Assembly (NCBI RefSeq): GCF_001544575.2 | Contig: NZ_FCNY02000012.1 | Location: forward strand, 124,001-188,000 | DNA from: Caballeronia cordobensis | GTDB lineage: Bacteria; Pseudomonadota; Gammaproteobacteria; Burkholderiales; Burkholderiaceae | DNA length: 64,000 bases | Direction: 5' to 3' | The notes under the pieces: model-generated | What the model was told of the DNA's origin: nothing | The model's database searches: none | Seen by the model: the letters and a program-made list of their open reading frames with translations, nothing else | Translations under genes and position numbers: made by a program | Shown: one piece after another, positions 8,227-17,329 of the stretch | Layout of the letters: the number at the start of each line of letters is the position of its first letter | Position numbering within the stretch: the first letter of the stretch is position 1

Positions 8227-9462
8227 TTACGCGGCCGTCGCCGCGCCGCGCGCGAACTCGGCCGCGGCCTTGCCCGCCGCGACGCCCGACGCCCACGCCC
8301 ACTGAAAGTTGTAGCCGCCGAGCCAGCCGGTGACATCGACCGCCTCGCCGATGAAATAGAGGCCCGCCACGCGCTCGCTCATCATCGTCGCGGACGAAAG
8401 CTCGCGCGTATCCACCCCGCCGCGCGTGACTTCCGCCTTGCGATACCCCTCGGTGCCGCTCGGCGTGAGCGTCCAATCCGACAGCGACGCGCCGATCGCC
8501 TTGAGCGTGCGGTCGGGCAGATCGGCGAGGCGCGCATCGACGGATACTTGCCGCGCTTCGAGCCACGCGTGCGCGAGCCGCGCGGGCACGTGCTCGGCCA
8601 GGAAATTGCCGATCTGTTTTTTCGAGCCGGCTTTCGCTTCGATGAGCATGCCGGTGGCGTCGAGGTCGGGAAGCAGATCGACGTGAATCGGCTCCGACGT
8701 ATTCCAGTAGCTCGAAATCTGCAGCACGCCGGGGCCGGAGACGCCGCGATGCGTGAGCAACAGATCCTCGTCGAACTCGCCGCGCGTCTTGCCTTTGCCC
8801 GTGCCGATGCGCACCGGCAGCGACAGCCCCGACAACGCCGCGAACGGCGCCCAGTCCGCCGACGTGAACGTGAGCGGCACGAGCGCCGGACGCGTCTCGA
8901 CGAGCGTGTGGCCGAACTGCTTCGCGACGCGATAGCCGAAGTCCGTCGCGCCGATCTTGGGAATGGAGAGGCCGCCCGTCGCGATCACGAGCGCCGCCGC
9001 GCCGATCGCGCCCGCGGTCGTGTCGAGCGCGAAACGCGCGCCGTCGTGACGAATCTCGTGCACGCTCACCGGACGCCGCCACGTGACGCCGCCCGCATCG
9101 CACTCGCTTTTCAGCACGTCGATGACGGTCTCGCTGGAGTCGTCGCAAAAAAGCTGGCCCTTGTGCTTCTCGTGCCATTTCACGCGGTATTGCTTGAGCA
9201 GCGCGAGAAAATCGCGCGGCGTGTAGCGCGCGAGCGCGGAGCGGCAGAAATGCGGATTCGCCGACAGGAAATTGCCCGGCTGCGCATTGATGTTCGTGAA
9301 GTTGCAGCGCCCGCCGCCGGAGATGCGGATTTTCTCGGCGAGCCGCTCGGCGTGGTCGATGAGCACGACGCGGCGGCCGGACTGAGCGGCCACGGCCGCG
9401 CACATCATGCCCGCCGCGCCCACGCCGATGACAGCGATATCGAAAGATTCCATGGCGCGCAT
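8227..9462 (-). CDS. HI0933/YhiN-type NAD(P)/FAD-dependent oxidoreductase
   Basis: The 411-residue protein has an N-terminal FAD-binding Rossmann motif (IAVIGVGAAGMMCA), then RISGGGRCNFTN, the hallmark of the HI0933-like (BaiN/aminoacetone oxidase) flavoprotein family. Near the C-terminus are GVDTRELSSATMMS and GLYFIGEAVDVTGWLGGYNFQWAWASG, the second FAD-contact region typical of these enzymes. The physiological substrate is not known from sequence. The start at 9462 has AAGG just upstream. An alternative Met lies at 9453. It is divergent from tsaD across 67 bp and is followed by its own terminator. Confidence 0.88.
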   Translation of the reverse strand: MRAMESFDIAVIGVGAAGMMCAAVAAQSGRRVVLIDHAERLAEKIRISGGGRCNFTNINAQPGNFLSANPHFCRSALARYTPRDFLALLKQYRVKWHEKHKGQLFCDDSSETVIDVLKSECDAGGVTWRRPVSVHEIRHDGARFALDTTAGAIGAAALVIATGGLSIPKIGATDFGYRVAKQFGHTLVETRPALVPLTFTSADWAPFAALSGLSLPVRIGTGKGKTRGEFDEDLLLTHRGVSGPGVLQISSYWNTSEPIHVDLLPDLDATGMLIEAKAGSKKQIGNFLAEHVPARLAHAWLEARQVSVDARLADLPDRTLKAIGASLSDWTLTPSGTEGYRKAEVTRGGVDTRELSSATMMSERVAGLYFIGEAVDVTGWLGGYNFQWAWASGVAAGKAAAEFARGAATAA

Positions 9463-9493
9463 TTTACCTTCGGCACGCCCATCCCCGCCCGCT

Positions 9494-9501
9494 GCTATAC
9501 T
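9494..9501 (+). promoter_or_regulatory. Candidate extended -10 promoter for tsaD
   Basis: TG-C-TATACT forms an extended -10 about 30 bp before the tsaD start codon, in the 67-bp divergent gap. No clear -35 is seen. Confidence 0.45.
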
Positions 9502-9529
9502 TTTTTGTTCCCTCTAACGCATTGAATCC

Positions 9530-10558
9530 ATGCTCGTTCTCGGCATCGAAAGCTCCTGCGACGAAACCGGCCTCGCGCTCTACGACACCGAGCGCGGGCT
9601 GCTTTCGCACGCCCTTCACTCGCAGATCGCGATGCATCGCGAATACGGCGGCGTGGTGCCGGAGCTGGCCTCGCGCGATCACATCCGCCGGGCGCTGCCG
9701 CTGCTCGAAGAAGTGCTGAAGCACTCCGGAACGCAGCGCGCCGACATCGACGCCATCGCGTTCACGCAGGGACCGGGGCTCGCAGGCGCACTGCTGGTCG
9801 GCGCGAGCATCGCCAATGCGCTCGCGATGGCCTGGAACAAGCCCACCGTCGGCATCCATCATCTCGAAGGGCATTTGCTGTCCCCGCTGCTCGTCGATGC
9901 GCCGCCGCCGTTTCCGTTCGTCGCGCTCCTCGTGTCGGGCGGACACACGCAACTGATGCGCGTGACCGATGTCGGCGTCTACGAGACGCTGGGCGAAACG
10001 CTCGACGACGCCGCCGGCGAAGCCTTCGACAAGACCGCGAAGCTGCTCGGCCTCGGCTATCCGGGCGGGCCGGAAGTCTCGCGGCTCGCGGAATTCGGCA
10101 CGCCGGGCGCGGTCGCGCTGCCGCGTCCGATGCTGCATTCGGGCGATCTCGATTTCAGCTTCAGCGGCCTCAAGACGGCCGTGCTTACGCAAAGCCGCAA
10201 GCTCGGCACCAACGTCTGCGAACAGGCGAAGGCCGATCTCGCGCGCGGTTTCGTCGACGCGGCCGTGGACGTGCTCGTCGCGAAATCGCTGGCCGCGCTG
10301 AAGAAGACGGGGCTGAAGCGGCTCGTCGTGGCGGGCGGCGTCGGCGCGAACCGGCAGTTGCGCGAGGCGCTGTCGGCGGCGGCGAAGATGCGCCGCTTCG
10401 ACGTGCATTACCCCGATCTCTCCCTTTGCACCGACAACGGCGCGATGATCGCGCTCGCGGGCGCGCTGCGGCTCTCGCGCTGGCCGGACCAGGCCGTGCG
10501 CGACTACGCGTTCACCGTGAAGCCGCGCTGGGATCTCACATCGCTCGCGCGCGCCTGA
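9530..10558 (+). CDS. tsaD: tRNA N6-adenosine threonylcarbamoyltransferase TsaD
   Basis: TsaD, with TsaB, TsaE and TsaC, adds the threonylcarbamoyl group to A37 of ANN-decoding tRNAs. The 342-residue protein has the ASKHA fold start MLVLGIESSCDETG, the family signature around HREYGGVVPELASRDH, and the metal ligands H111 and H115 in HHLEGHLLS. It also has LVSGGHTQL, SGLKTAV and GGVGANRQLRE. Length and motifs match an intact, essential enzyme. The nearby tRNA with anticodon CAU is in the class of its substrates, but the proximity is likely coincidental. Confidence 0.97.
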   Translation: MLVLGIESSCDETGLALYDTERGLLSHALHSQIAMHREYGGVVPELASRDHIRRALPLLEEVLKHSGTQRADIDAIAFTQGPGLAGALLVGASIANALAMAWNKPTVGIHHLEGHLLSPLLVDAPPPFPFVALLVSGGHTQLMRVTDVGVYETLGETLDDAAGEAFDKTAKLLGLGYPGGPEVSRLAEFGTPGAVALPRPMLHSGDLDFSFSGLKTAVLTQSRKLGTNVCEQAKADLARGFVDAAVDVLVAKSLAALKKTGLKRLVVAGGVGANRQLREALSAAAKMRRFDVHYPDLSLCTDNGAMIALAGALRLSRWPDQAVRDYAFTVKPRWDLTSLARA

Positions 10559-10561
10559 TTT

Positions 10562-11188
10562 TTATCTTGGCGGGTTGAGCGGCTGCGCGATCGCCCTGAA
10601 CACCGGCAGCCCTTCGCACCGGTCGCTATGGCCGATCAGCGTCGGCCAGCGCGTCGGCGAAAAAATCTCCGGATGCGCCTCGCGCGCGAAACGCAACGCG
10701 CAGGCCACGGCGATATCCGCGTGACCGATCGCGTCGCCGAACCAGTAAGGCGTCGCGCGCGCCGCGCGGTCCGCCTCCAGCGCGTTGAGCACGCGCTCGA
10801 CCTGACCCGTGCAGCGATCGAGCCACGACTGCGATTTCTCCTTATGCAGCACGCGTTCGTAGAGGAGCGCGACGGCCTTGTCGGCGAAACCCGTCGCGAG
10901 CGCGCACACCTTCAGCGCCTGACGCCGCTCCTGTCCGCCCGATGCGATCATCGCGCGGGCATCGCCGGCTTGTTCGTCGAGGTAATCGAGGATCATCGTG
11001 CTCTCGATGAGCGCATCGCCCGAATCGAGGACGAGCGTCGGCACGCGGCAGAGCGGGTTGTAGGGCGCGATCTTGGCGGCGTCGCTGAATGCCGACCACG
11101 GGCGATGCTCGTATTGCATGTCGTAGAGCGTCAGCGCGATCGCGACGCGACGCACGAACGGGGAATCGTATTGGCCGATGAGAATCAA
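10562..11188 (-). CDS. Glutathione S-transferase family protein
   Basis: The 208-residue protein has an N-terminal thioredoxin-fold domain with QYDSPFVRRVAIAL and the cis-proline region RVPTLVLDSGDALIESTMILDYLDE, where the ES pair contacts the gamma-Glu of glutathione. An all-helical C-terminal domain follows, with IGHADIAVACALRFAREAHP. The active-site Ser in SPFVRR suggests a bacterial zeta/YibF-like class. The substrate is unknown. It converges on tsaD with only 3 bp between stop codons and lies downstream of the MFS transporter on the same strand (36-bp gap). Confidence 0.88.
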   Translation of the reverse strand: MILIGQYDSPFVRRVAIALTLYDMQYEHRPWSAFSDAAKIAPYNPLCRVPTLVLDSGDALIESTMILDYLDEQAGDARAMIASGGQERRQALKVCALATGFADKAVALLYERVLHKEKSQSWLDRCTGQVERVLNALEADRAARATPYWFGDAIGHADIAVACALRFAREAHPEIFSPTRWPTLIGHSDRCEGLPVFRAIAQPLNPPR

Positions 11189-11224
11189 GGTGCGCTCCGC
11201 GTGGTCGTGTCCCAGACGGCCAGT

Positions 11225-12448
11225 TTAAGGTCGCGCGGGGCGCGGAAACAACCACCACGCAAACGACGCGCACACGCCCGCACCCAGCCACACGCTCGTC
11301 CATGAGCCAGCCGCGAGCGCATGCGGGATGACGAGCGGCGTCACGAAGAAGCCCGCGTACACGGCCGTATTCGCCATGCCGAGCGCGGTGCCGGCGCGTT
11401 GCGTGCCCGCGAGCGTCGCCAGTTCCGTGTACGCGACGCCGTGCCATGCCGAGGCGCAGATGCCCGCGAAAACGAGCAGCGCCGCGAGCAGCACCGGCGC
11501 ATGCGCGACGCCCAGCGCGACCGCCGCCGCCAACACGACGAACGATGCCGACGCCACCCCCACCGACACCCGCAGGTACGCACGCCGGTTGCCACGCCGA
11601 TCCGTGTGACGGCCGCTCCAGACGCGCATCGCCATCGCGCCGAGCTGGATCGCGCCCATCGTCGCGCTGATGGCCGTCACGCCGAAACGGCCCGCATCGT
11701 GCAGGAACACGGTCGCGAAGGTCAGCACCGCGAATTGCGGCACGCACAAAATGCCGATGCCCAGCACGACGCGCCACACCAGCAGGTTCACGAGCGGCGC
11801 GGTGTCCCGTTGCGACGCCGCGCGATGCGTGGCATGCGGCGGCTCGTGCAGCCAGCGCCACGCGAACGCGCCGGACACCGCGCACATCGCCGCAAGCGCG
11901 CCGAACACCGCCGCGAAACCGTGCGACGACGCGAGCCACGGCAGCAACGCCGCGCCGATGCCGCCGCCGAGCGGCACCGCCGTCTGCCGGATGCTCATTG
12001 CGAGGCCGCGCTCGCCTTCGGCGAACCACGCCATCACCGCGCGCCCGCTCGATCCGTTCACGCTGCCGCCGAGCAGCCCCAATACGCACATCGCGAAGAC
12101 GAGCCAGCCGAGTGTCGCCGACGCCGGCACGGCGAAAAAACTCATCGCGACGAGCACGGCGGCGGTCGAAAGCAGACCGGTCAGCAGCACCGGACGATCG
12201 CCCAGGCGATCCGTCAGCACGCCCCACGGCAATTCGGACAACGCGACGCCCAAGCCCAGCGCGCCGAGCACGAGCCCGAGCTCGCCGTTGCTCAGGTGAT
12301 AGCCGCCGCGCAGCCAGACGGCCGTGGTCGGAATGCCCGCCGCCGCGGCCGAGAAGCTCGCGTTGGCTGCCACGCCGACGCCGAGCACTTTCCAGCGATG
12401 CGCGTCACCGAACGCGCGAACATCGTTGACGAGAGAAGTGGCCATCAT
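11225..12448 (-). CDS. MFS transporter (proton-driven permease, substrate unknown)
   Basis: The 407-residue protein has about twelve hydrophobic segments. The MFS signature between helices 2 and 3 is GVLTDRLGDRPVLL, with a related WSGRHTDRRGNRR at the start of the second half. The best guess is an inner-membrane exporter or small-metabolite permease. No substrate-specific motif is recognised. It is divergent from a LysR regulator (101-bp gap), which probably controls it, and the GST gene follows. The start may be either of two adjacent Met codons (12448 or 12445). Confidence 0.85.
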   Translation of the reverse strand: MMATSLVNDVRAFGDAHRWKVLGVGVAANASFSAAAAGIPTTAVWLRGGYHLSNGELGLVLGALGLGVALSELPWGVLTDRLGDRPVLLTGLLSTAAVLVAMSFFAVPASATLGWLVFAMCVLGLLGGSVNGSSGRAVMAWFAEGERGLAMSIRQTAVPLGGGIGAALLPWLASSHGFAAVFGALAAMCAVSGAFAWRWLHEPPHATHRAASQRDTAPLVNLLVWRVVLGIGILCVPQFAVLTFATVFLHDAGRFGVTAISATMGAIQLGAMAMRVWSGRHTDRRGNRRAYLRVSVGVASASFVVLAAAVALGVAHAPVLLAALLVFAGICASAWHGVAYTELATLAGTQRAGTALGMANTAVYAGFFVTPLVIPHALAAGSWTSVWLGAGVCASFAWWLFPRPARP

Positions 12449-12549
12449 TCAGTCCGTTTCGAGATTGACTGCGCCAGTTTGCAGGCTTAGCATCGTCCTG
12501 AAAATCGCAAAGTTCTGCAGCAACCATTCAGAAAATCCGGACGATTATC

Positions 12550-13467
12550 ATGAGCCAAACAACCTTCGATCTCGCGGTATTGCGCAGCTTCGTGACGGGC
12601 ATGGATCTGGGGAGTTTCGCGAAGGCCGCCGATCGCGTCGGCCGCTCGACGTCGGCGGTGAGCGCCCAGTTGCGCAAGCTCGAAGAACAGGCGGGCGCGG
12701 CGCTTTTTCGCAAATCGGGGCGCGGGCTCGCGCTCACCGACGCGGGCGAGGTGATGCTCGCCTATGCGCGGCGTCTCGTCGATCTGAACGACGAAGCCGC
12801 AGCGGCGATCCACGGCGTCGATCTGGAGGGCTGGATTCGCCTCGGCCTGCAGGAGGATTTCGGCGAAGTGGTGTTGCCGGACGTGCTCGGCCGCTTCGCG
12901 CGGGCGCATCCGAAAGTGCGCATCGAAGCGCGTGTCGGGCGCAATACGGAGCTTCTGGAGCGCATCGATTCCGGGCAGCTCGATCTGGCGCTCGCCTGGG
13001 GCGCCACGAGCGTCACCGGCGAAAGCAACGCCGCGATGATCGCCGAGCCGATCGCCGAGCCGCGCATGCGCTGGATCGCGTCATCGGCGGTGCCGTGGCA
13101 TTTCGACGCCGACGAGCCTTTGCCGCTCATCGCGTTCGATCGCCCGTGTCTCTTTCACAGCGCGGCCGCGGCGGCGCTGGACCGCGCGGGCATCAAGTGG
13201 CGCGTGGCGTTCACGAGCCCGAGCTTGTCGGGATTATGGGCGGCGGCAGCGGCGGGCCTGGGGGTGACGGTGCGCACGAGCTACGGATTGCCCTCGACGG
13301 TGCGCGCGATCGACGCCGGCGAATGCGGCTTGCCCACATTGCCTTCGATTCCGCTCGCGTTGCATCGCGCCGCGGGGAACGCGTCGCCGCCGGTCGAGCG
13401 GCTGGCGTCGCTGGTCGTCGCTTCGGTGAGGGAAGCGCACGTTTCGTCGGAAATGGCGCTCGCCTGA
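12550..13467 (+). CDS. LysR-family transcriptional regulator
   Basis: This 305-residue regulator has the N-terminal winged helix (DLAVLRSFVTGMDLGSFAKAADRVGRS, then SAVSAQLRKLEEQAG) and a periplasmic-binding-like effector domain from about residue 90. The divergent arrangement with the MFS transporter suggests it regulates that gene and possibly the GST behind it. The effector is unknown. No strong Shine-Dalgarno is seen before the ATG, but the start matches the family N-terminus well. Confidence 0.9.
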   Translation: MSQTTFDLAVLRSFVTGMDLGSFAKAADRVGRSTSAVSAQLRKLEEQAGAALFRKSGRGLALTDAGEVMLAYARRLVDLNDEAAAAIHGVDLEGWIRLGLQEDFGEVVLPDVLGRFARAHPKVRIEARVGRNTELLERIDSGQLDLALAWGATSVTGESNAAMIAEPIAEPRMRWIASSAVPWHFDADEPLPLIAFDRPCLFHSAAAAALDRAGIKWRVAFTSPSLSGLWAAAAAGLGVTVRTSYGLPSTVRAIDAGECGLPTLPSIPLALHRAAGNASPPVERLASLVVASVREAHVSSEMALA

Positions 13468-13473
13468 AAAGAC

Positions 13474-14280
13474 TTACGCGTCGCGGCGCTTGTCCCGTTC
13501 GATCACCGCATACGCGCTGTGATTGTGGATCGACTCGAAGTTCTCCGCTTCGAGCACATACGCGACGATGCGCTCGTCCGCGTTCAGGCGCGTCGCGACA
13601 TCGCGCACGAGGTCTTCGACGAACTTCGGATTCTCATACGCGCGCTCGGTGACGAACTTTTCGTCGGGGCGCTTCAGCAGGCCCCACAGCTCGCACGACG
13701 CCTCTTCTTCCGCGATGCGAATCAGGTCCTCGACCGCGATCTCGTCCGAGACTTCGGCCCTGATCGTCACGTGCGAGCGCTGGTTATGCGCGCCATACTG
13801 CGAGATTTTCTTCGAGCACGGGCACAGGCTCGTCACCGGCACGAGCACTTGCATCGACATGCGCGTTTCGCCGTCGCGCCGCTCCGCGATGAACGTCACT
13901 TCGTAGTCCAGCAGACTTTGCACGCCGGACACGGGCGCCGTCTTCATCACGAAATACGGCAGCGTGACTTCGATTCTCCCCGAATGCGCTTCGAGCTTCG
14001 AGAGCATCACGGCGAGCAATCCGCGCAGCGCGTGCTGGTCGAGCGGATGGCGATTCTCCTCCAGCAGCGCGACGAAGCGCGACATGTGCGTGCCCTTCTG
14101 ATCGGCGGGCAGATGCACATCGAGATTCCATACGCCGACGCTCGGCTTCACGCCGCTTTGCGTCACCACCGACAACGGATGCCGCACGCCTTTCACGCCA
14201 ACGCGCTGAATCGCGATCTGGCGCGTGTCGGGCGTGCTCTGAACGTCGGGCATCACGAAGGCGGGATTCATCTGATTCAT
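13474..14280 (-). CDS. folE2: GTP cyclohydrolase FolE2 (type IB)
   Basis: FolE2 converts GTP to 7,8-dihydroneopterin triphosphate for folate or queuosine precursors. It is the GCYH-IB type, less zinc-dependent than FolE. The 268-residue protein shows VGVKGVRHPLSV, the Cys-bearing VTSLCPCSKKISQYGAHNQRSH (catalytic Cys and His region), CELWGLLKRPDEK and NHSAYAVIERD. The frame runs upstream to 14352, but AAGGA sits 8 bp before the ATG at 14280, so this start is chosen. In many bacteria folE2 is induced under zinc limitation through Zur. No Zur box was identified here. Confidence 0.94.
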   Translation of the reverse strand: MNQMNPAFVMPDVQSTPDTRQIAIQRVGVKGVRHPLSVVTQSGVKPSVGVWNLDVHLPADQKGTHMSRFVALLEENRHPLDQHALRGLLAVMLSKLEAHSGRIEVTLPYFVMKTAPVSGVQSLLDYEVTFIAERRDGETRMSMQVLVPVTSLCPCSKKISQYGAHNQRSHVTIRAEVSDEIAVEDLIRIAEEEASCELWGLLKRPDEKFVTERAYENPKFVEDLVRDVATRLNADERIVAYVLEAENFESIHNHSAYAVIERDKRRDA

Positions 14281-14346
14281 TTGTTTTGTCCTTATGCGCC
14301 GCGCGTCCAAGGATGAGAAGACGCGAGCGGATCGAAACGTTGAAGC

Positions 14347-14380
14347 GCACACGGCGCGGAGGGAAGTCCGCGCCGTGTGC
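14347..14380 (-). terminator. Perfect 14-bp stem-loop between dxs and folE2
   Basis: GCACACGGCGCGGA and TCCGCGCCGTGTGC pair perfectly around a 6-nt loop. On the minus strand it follows the dxs stop and precedes folE2. There is no good T-tract, so it may be an imperfect terminator, an attenuator or an mRNA-stabilising hairpin. Confidence 0.6.
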
Positions 14381-14430
14381 CAAAGCGTTGATGCACGGCG
14401 CGCCCCGAGCGCGCCGTTCGAAGCGATGCG

Positions 14431-16347
14431 TCAGGCGACGCGCTTCGTCAGCTTGCCTGCGTGCGCGCTTTCGACGGCGTCGATAAAGCGCTCGCGAATC
14501 GAACGGACGATGCCGGCCGCGTCGAGCCCGACGCTCGCGAGCAGCTTGCCGGGGTCGCCGTGATCGATGAAGACGTCGGGCAAGCCGAGTTGCAGCACGG
14601 GCTTGATGACGCCGCTCGCGAGCAGCGCCTCGACGCACGCGGAGCCCGCGCCGCCCATGATCGAGCCTTCTTCGATCGTCACGATGGCGTCGTGCGTCGC
14701 GGCGAGTTCGCGCAGCAGGTCGGCGTCGACCGGCTTCACGAAGCGCATGTTGGCGACGGTCAGATCCAGCTCGCCCGCGGCTGCGAGCGACGGCGCGACC
14801 ATCGTGCCGAATGCGCAAATGGCGATGCGCTTGCCCGAGCCGAGTTTCTGCGACGACTCGCGGCGGATTTCGCCCTTGCCGACGGGAATCGCGGTCATCT
14901 GCTTGACGGTCGCGACGCCCGTGCCCGCGCCGCGCGGATAGCGCACGGCCGTCGGATTCGACTGCTGCAGCGCCGTGTAGAGCATCTGGCGGCACTCGTT
15001 TTCGTCCGACGCGGCCATCACCGTCATGTTCGGAATGCAGCGCAGGAACGCGAGATCGTAATTGCCCGCGTGCGTCGCGCCGTCCGCGCCGACGAGACCG
15101 GCGCGGTCGATCGCGAACACGACCGGCAGGTTCTGCAACGCGACATCGTGGATCAACTGGTCATACGCGCGTTGCAGGAAGGTCGAATAAATGGCGACGA
15201 CGGGCTTCATGCCATCCGCCGCCAGCCCGCCCGCGAAGGTCACGGCGTGCTGCTCGGCGATGCCGACATCGAAGTAACGATCCGGGAAGCGCTTTTCGAA
15301 CTCCACCATGCCGGAGCCTTCGCGCATCGCCGGCGTGATGCCGACCACGCGCGAGTCGAGCGCCGCGGCGTCGCACAGCCATTCGCCGAACACTTGCGTG
15401 TAGGTTTTCTTCGACGGCGTCGCCGCAGGCTTGATGCCTTCGGCCGGATTGAACTTGCCGGGACCGTGATAAAGCACCGGATCGGCTTCGGCGAGCTTGT
15501 AGCCCTGGCCCTTCTTCGTGACGACGTGCAGGAATTGCGGGCCACGCAGTTCCTTGATGTTTTGCAGCGTCGGGATCAGCGAGTCGAGATCGTGACCGTC
15601 GATCGGCCCGATGTAGTTGAAGCCGAATTCTTCGAACAGCGTGGCCGGCACGATCATGCCCTTCGCGTGCTCTTCGAGCTTGCGGGCGAGGTCGAGCACC
15701 GGCGGCGCATGGCGCAGCACGCGCTCGACGCCCGCGCGCGCGGCGGCGTAGAAACGGCCCGACATCAGGCGTGCGAGATGGCGATTCAGCGCGCCCACCG
15801 GCGGCGAGATCGACATGTCGTTGTCGTTCAGGATCACGAGCAGCGGCACGTCGTCGGCGACGCCCGCGTTGTTCATCGCCTCGAAGGCCATGCCCGCGGT
15901 CATCGCGCCGTCGCCGATCACGGCGATCGAGAAGCGGTTGTCTCCCTGCAGCTTGTTGGCGATCGCCATGCCGAGCGCCGCCGAAATCGACGTGCTCGAA
16001 TGCGCGGTGCCGAAGGTGTCGTATTCGGATTCCGTGCGGCGCGGGAAGCCGGAAATACCGCCTAGCTGGCGCAGGCCCGGCATCTGTTCGCGTCGGCCCG
16101 TGAGGATCTTGTGCGGATACGTCTGATGGCCGACATCCCAGACGATGCGGTCATTAGGCGTATCGAACACATAGTGCAACGCGATCGTCAGTTCCACCGT
16201 GCCCAGATTGGACGACAGATGGCCACCCGTCTGCGACACGCTGTCGAGCACGTAGGCTCGCAGCTCGTCGGCCAGCGGTTGCAGTTGGCGGCGATCGAGG
16301 GCGCGCAAATCGGCCGGATCGTCGATGGTTTTCAGCAAGTCGTACAT
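14431..16347 (-). CDS. dxs: 1-deoxy-D-xylulose-5-phosphate synthase
   Basis: Dxs condenses pyruvate and glyceraldehyde 3-phosphate, using thiamine diphosphate, in the first step of the MEP isoprenoid pathway; the product also feeds thiamine and pyridoxal synthesis. The 638-residue protein has SNLGTVELTIALHYVFD, DVGHQTYPHKILTGRR, the ThDP/Mg motif GDGAMTAGMAFEAMNNAG (from residue 145), and the transketolase-like middle domain with DVGIAEQHAVTFAGGLA. It is full length. It is the third gene of xseB-ispA-dxs, 94 bp after ispA. Confidence 0.97.
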   Translation of the reverse strand: MYDLLKTIDDPADLRALDRRQLQPLADELRAYVLDSVSQTGGHLSSNLGTVELTIALHYVFDTPNDRIVWDVGHQTYPHKILTGRREQMPGLRQLGGISGFPRRTESEYDTFGTAHSSTSISAALGMAIANKLQGDNRFSIAVIGDGAMTAGMAFEAMNNAGVADDVPLLVILNDNDMSISPPVGALNRHLARLMSGRFYAAARAGVERVLRHAPPVLDLARKLEEHAKGMIVPATLFEEFGFNYIGPIDGHDLDSLIPTLQNIKELRGPQFLHVVTKKGQGYKLAEADPVLYHGPGKFNPAEGIKPAATPSKKTYTQVFGEWLCDAAALDSRVVGITPAMREGSGMVEFEKRFPDRYFDVGIAEQHAVTFAGGLAADGMKPVVAIYSTFLQRAYDQLIHDVALQNLPVVFAIDRAGLVGADGATHAGNYDLAFLRCIPNMTVMAASDENECRQMLYTALQQSNPTAVRYPRGAGTGVATVKQMTAIPVGKGEIRRESSQKLGSGKRIAICAFGTMVAPSLAAAGELDLTVANMRFVKPVDADLLRELAATHDAIVTIEEGSIMGGAGSACVEALLASGVIKPVLQLGLPDVFIDHGDPGKLLASVGLDAAGIVRSIRERFIDAVESAHAGKLTKRVA

Positions 16348-16441
16348 CGTCGTCCCATTTTAGGAAAACTGGCGTGATTCGTTCGGCGCAATTGTTTCGA
16401 TTCGTACTTTCGCGCCGTGGGCTTCGTCACGCGTTCAACAA

Positions 16442-17329
16442 TCAATTCACCCGGTTCACGACCAGGTCGGCAAGCTCGGCGAGACGCTGGCCGCGCGCGC
16501 CGAACGGCTCGATCGCGGCGTGGGCGTCGCGGCCGAGCTGCGCGGCGAGTTCGCGCGATGCATCGAGCCCGATGATCGACACGTAAGTGGGCTTGTCGTG
16601 CTGCGCATCCTTGCCGGCCGTCTTGCCGAGCGTGGCGGAATCGGCGGTGACGTCCAGAATGTCGTCGACGACCTGAAACGCGAGCCCGACTGCGGCGGCG
16701 TACTGGTCCAGCGACGCCAGCGCGTCCGCGCCCGGATGCGCGCCCGCCAGCGCGCCCATGCGCACCGACGCGCGCAGGAGCGCGCCCGTTTTCTTGCGAT
16801 GCATCGTTTCGAGCTCGGGCCGCGACAGCTTGCGCCCGACGCTTTCCAGATCGATGGCCTGCCCGCCCGCCATGCCGAGCGAACCGCTCGCAACGGCCAG
16901 TTCGCGCACGAGCGCGGCTTGCTGGGCATCGTTCAGACCATTGCCTTCGGCCGTCAGCGCGACGAACGCCTGCGACTGCAGCGCGTCGCCGACGAGCAGT
17001 GCCGTCGCTTCGTCATATTGGATGTGTACCGTGGGCTTACCCCGGCGCAGTGCGTCGTCGTCCATGGCGGGCATGTCGTCATGCACCAGCGAATAGACGT
17101 GAATCATCTCGAGCGCCGCGCTCGCCGCTTCCACGGCCTGCGCGCTCGCGCCGGTCAGTTCGCCCGCCGCGTGGACCAGCAGCGGTCTCACCCGCTTGCC
17201 GCCACCCAAGACGGCATAGCGCATCGCTTCGTGCAGCCGTGCGGGCGCGATGTCCGTGCCCGGAAGCGCGTGTTCGAGTGCGGTTTCGACGCGGTCGAGC
17301 GTCGCGCGCATCCATTGTTCAAAGGTCAT
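16442..17329 (-). CDS. ispA: Farnesyl diphosphate synthase (polyprenyl synthetase)
   Basis: IspA makes farnesyl diphosphate from dimethylallyl and isopentenyl diphosphate. The 295-residue protein has GGGKRVRPLL, the first Asp-rich motif DDMPAMDDD (residues 84-92) and the second VVDDILDVT, followed by GKTAGKDAQHDKPTYV, a region typical of bacterial IspA. The frame extends to 17458, but the ATG at 17329 overlaps the xseB stop codon as ATGA, the usual coupled arrangement, and matches the family start MTFEQWM. Confidence 0.95.
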   Translation of the reverse strand: MTFEQWMRATLDRVETALEHALPGTDIAPARLHEAMRYAVLGGGKRVRPLLVHAAGELTGASAQAVEAASAALEMIHVYSLVHDDMPAMDDDALRRGKPTVHIQYDEATALLVGDALQSQAFVALTAEGNGLNDAQQAALVRELAVASGSLGMAGGQAIDLESVGRKLSRPELETMHRKKTGALLRASVRMGALAGAHPGADALASLDQYAAAVGLAFQVVDDILDVTADSATLGKTAGKDAQHDKPTYVSIIGLDASRELAAQLGRDAHAAIEPFGARGQRLAELADLVVNRVN

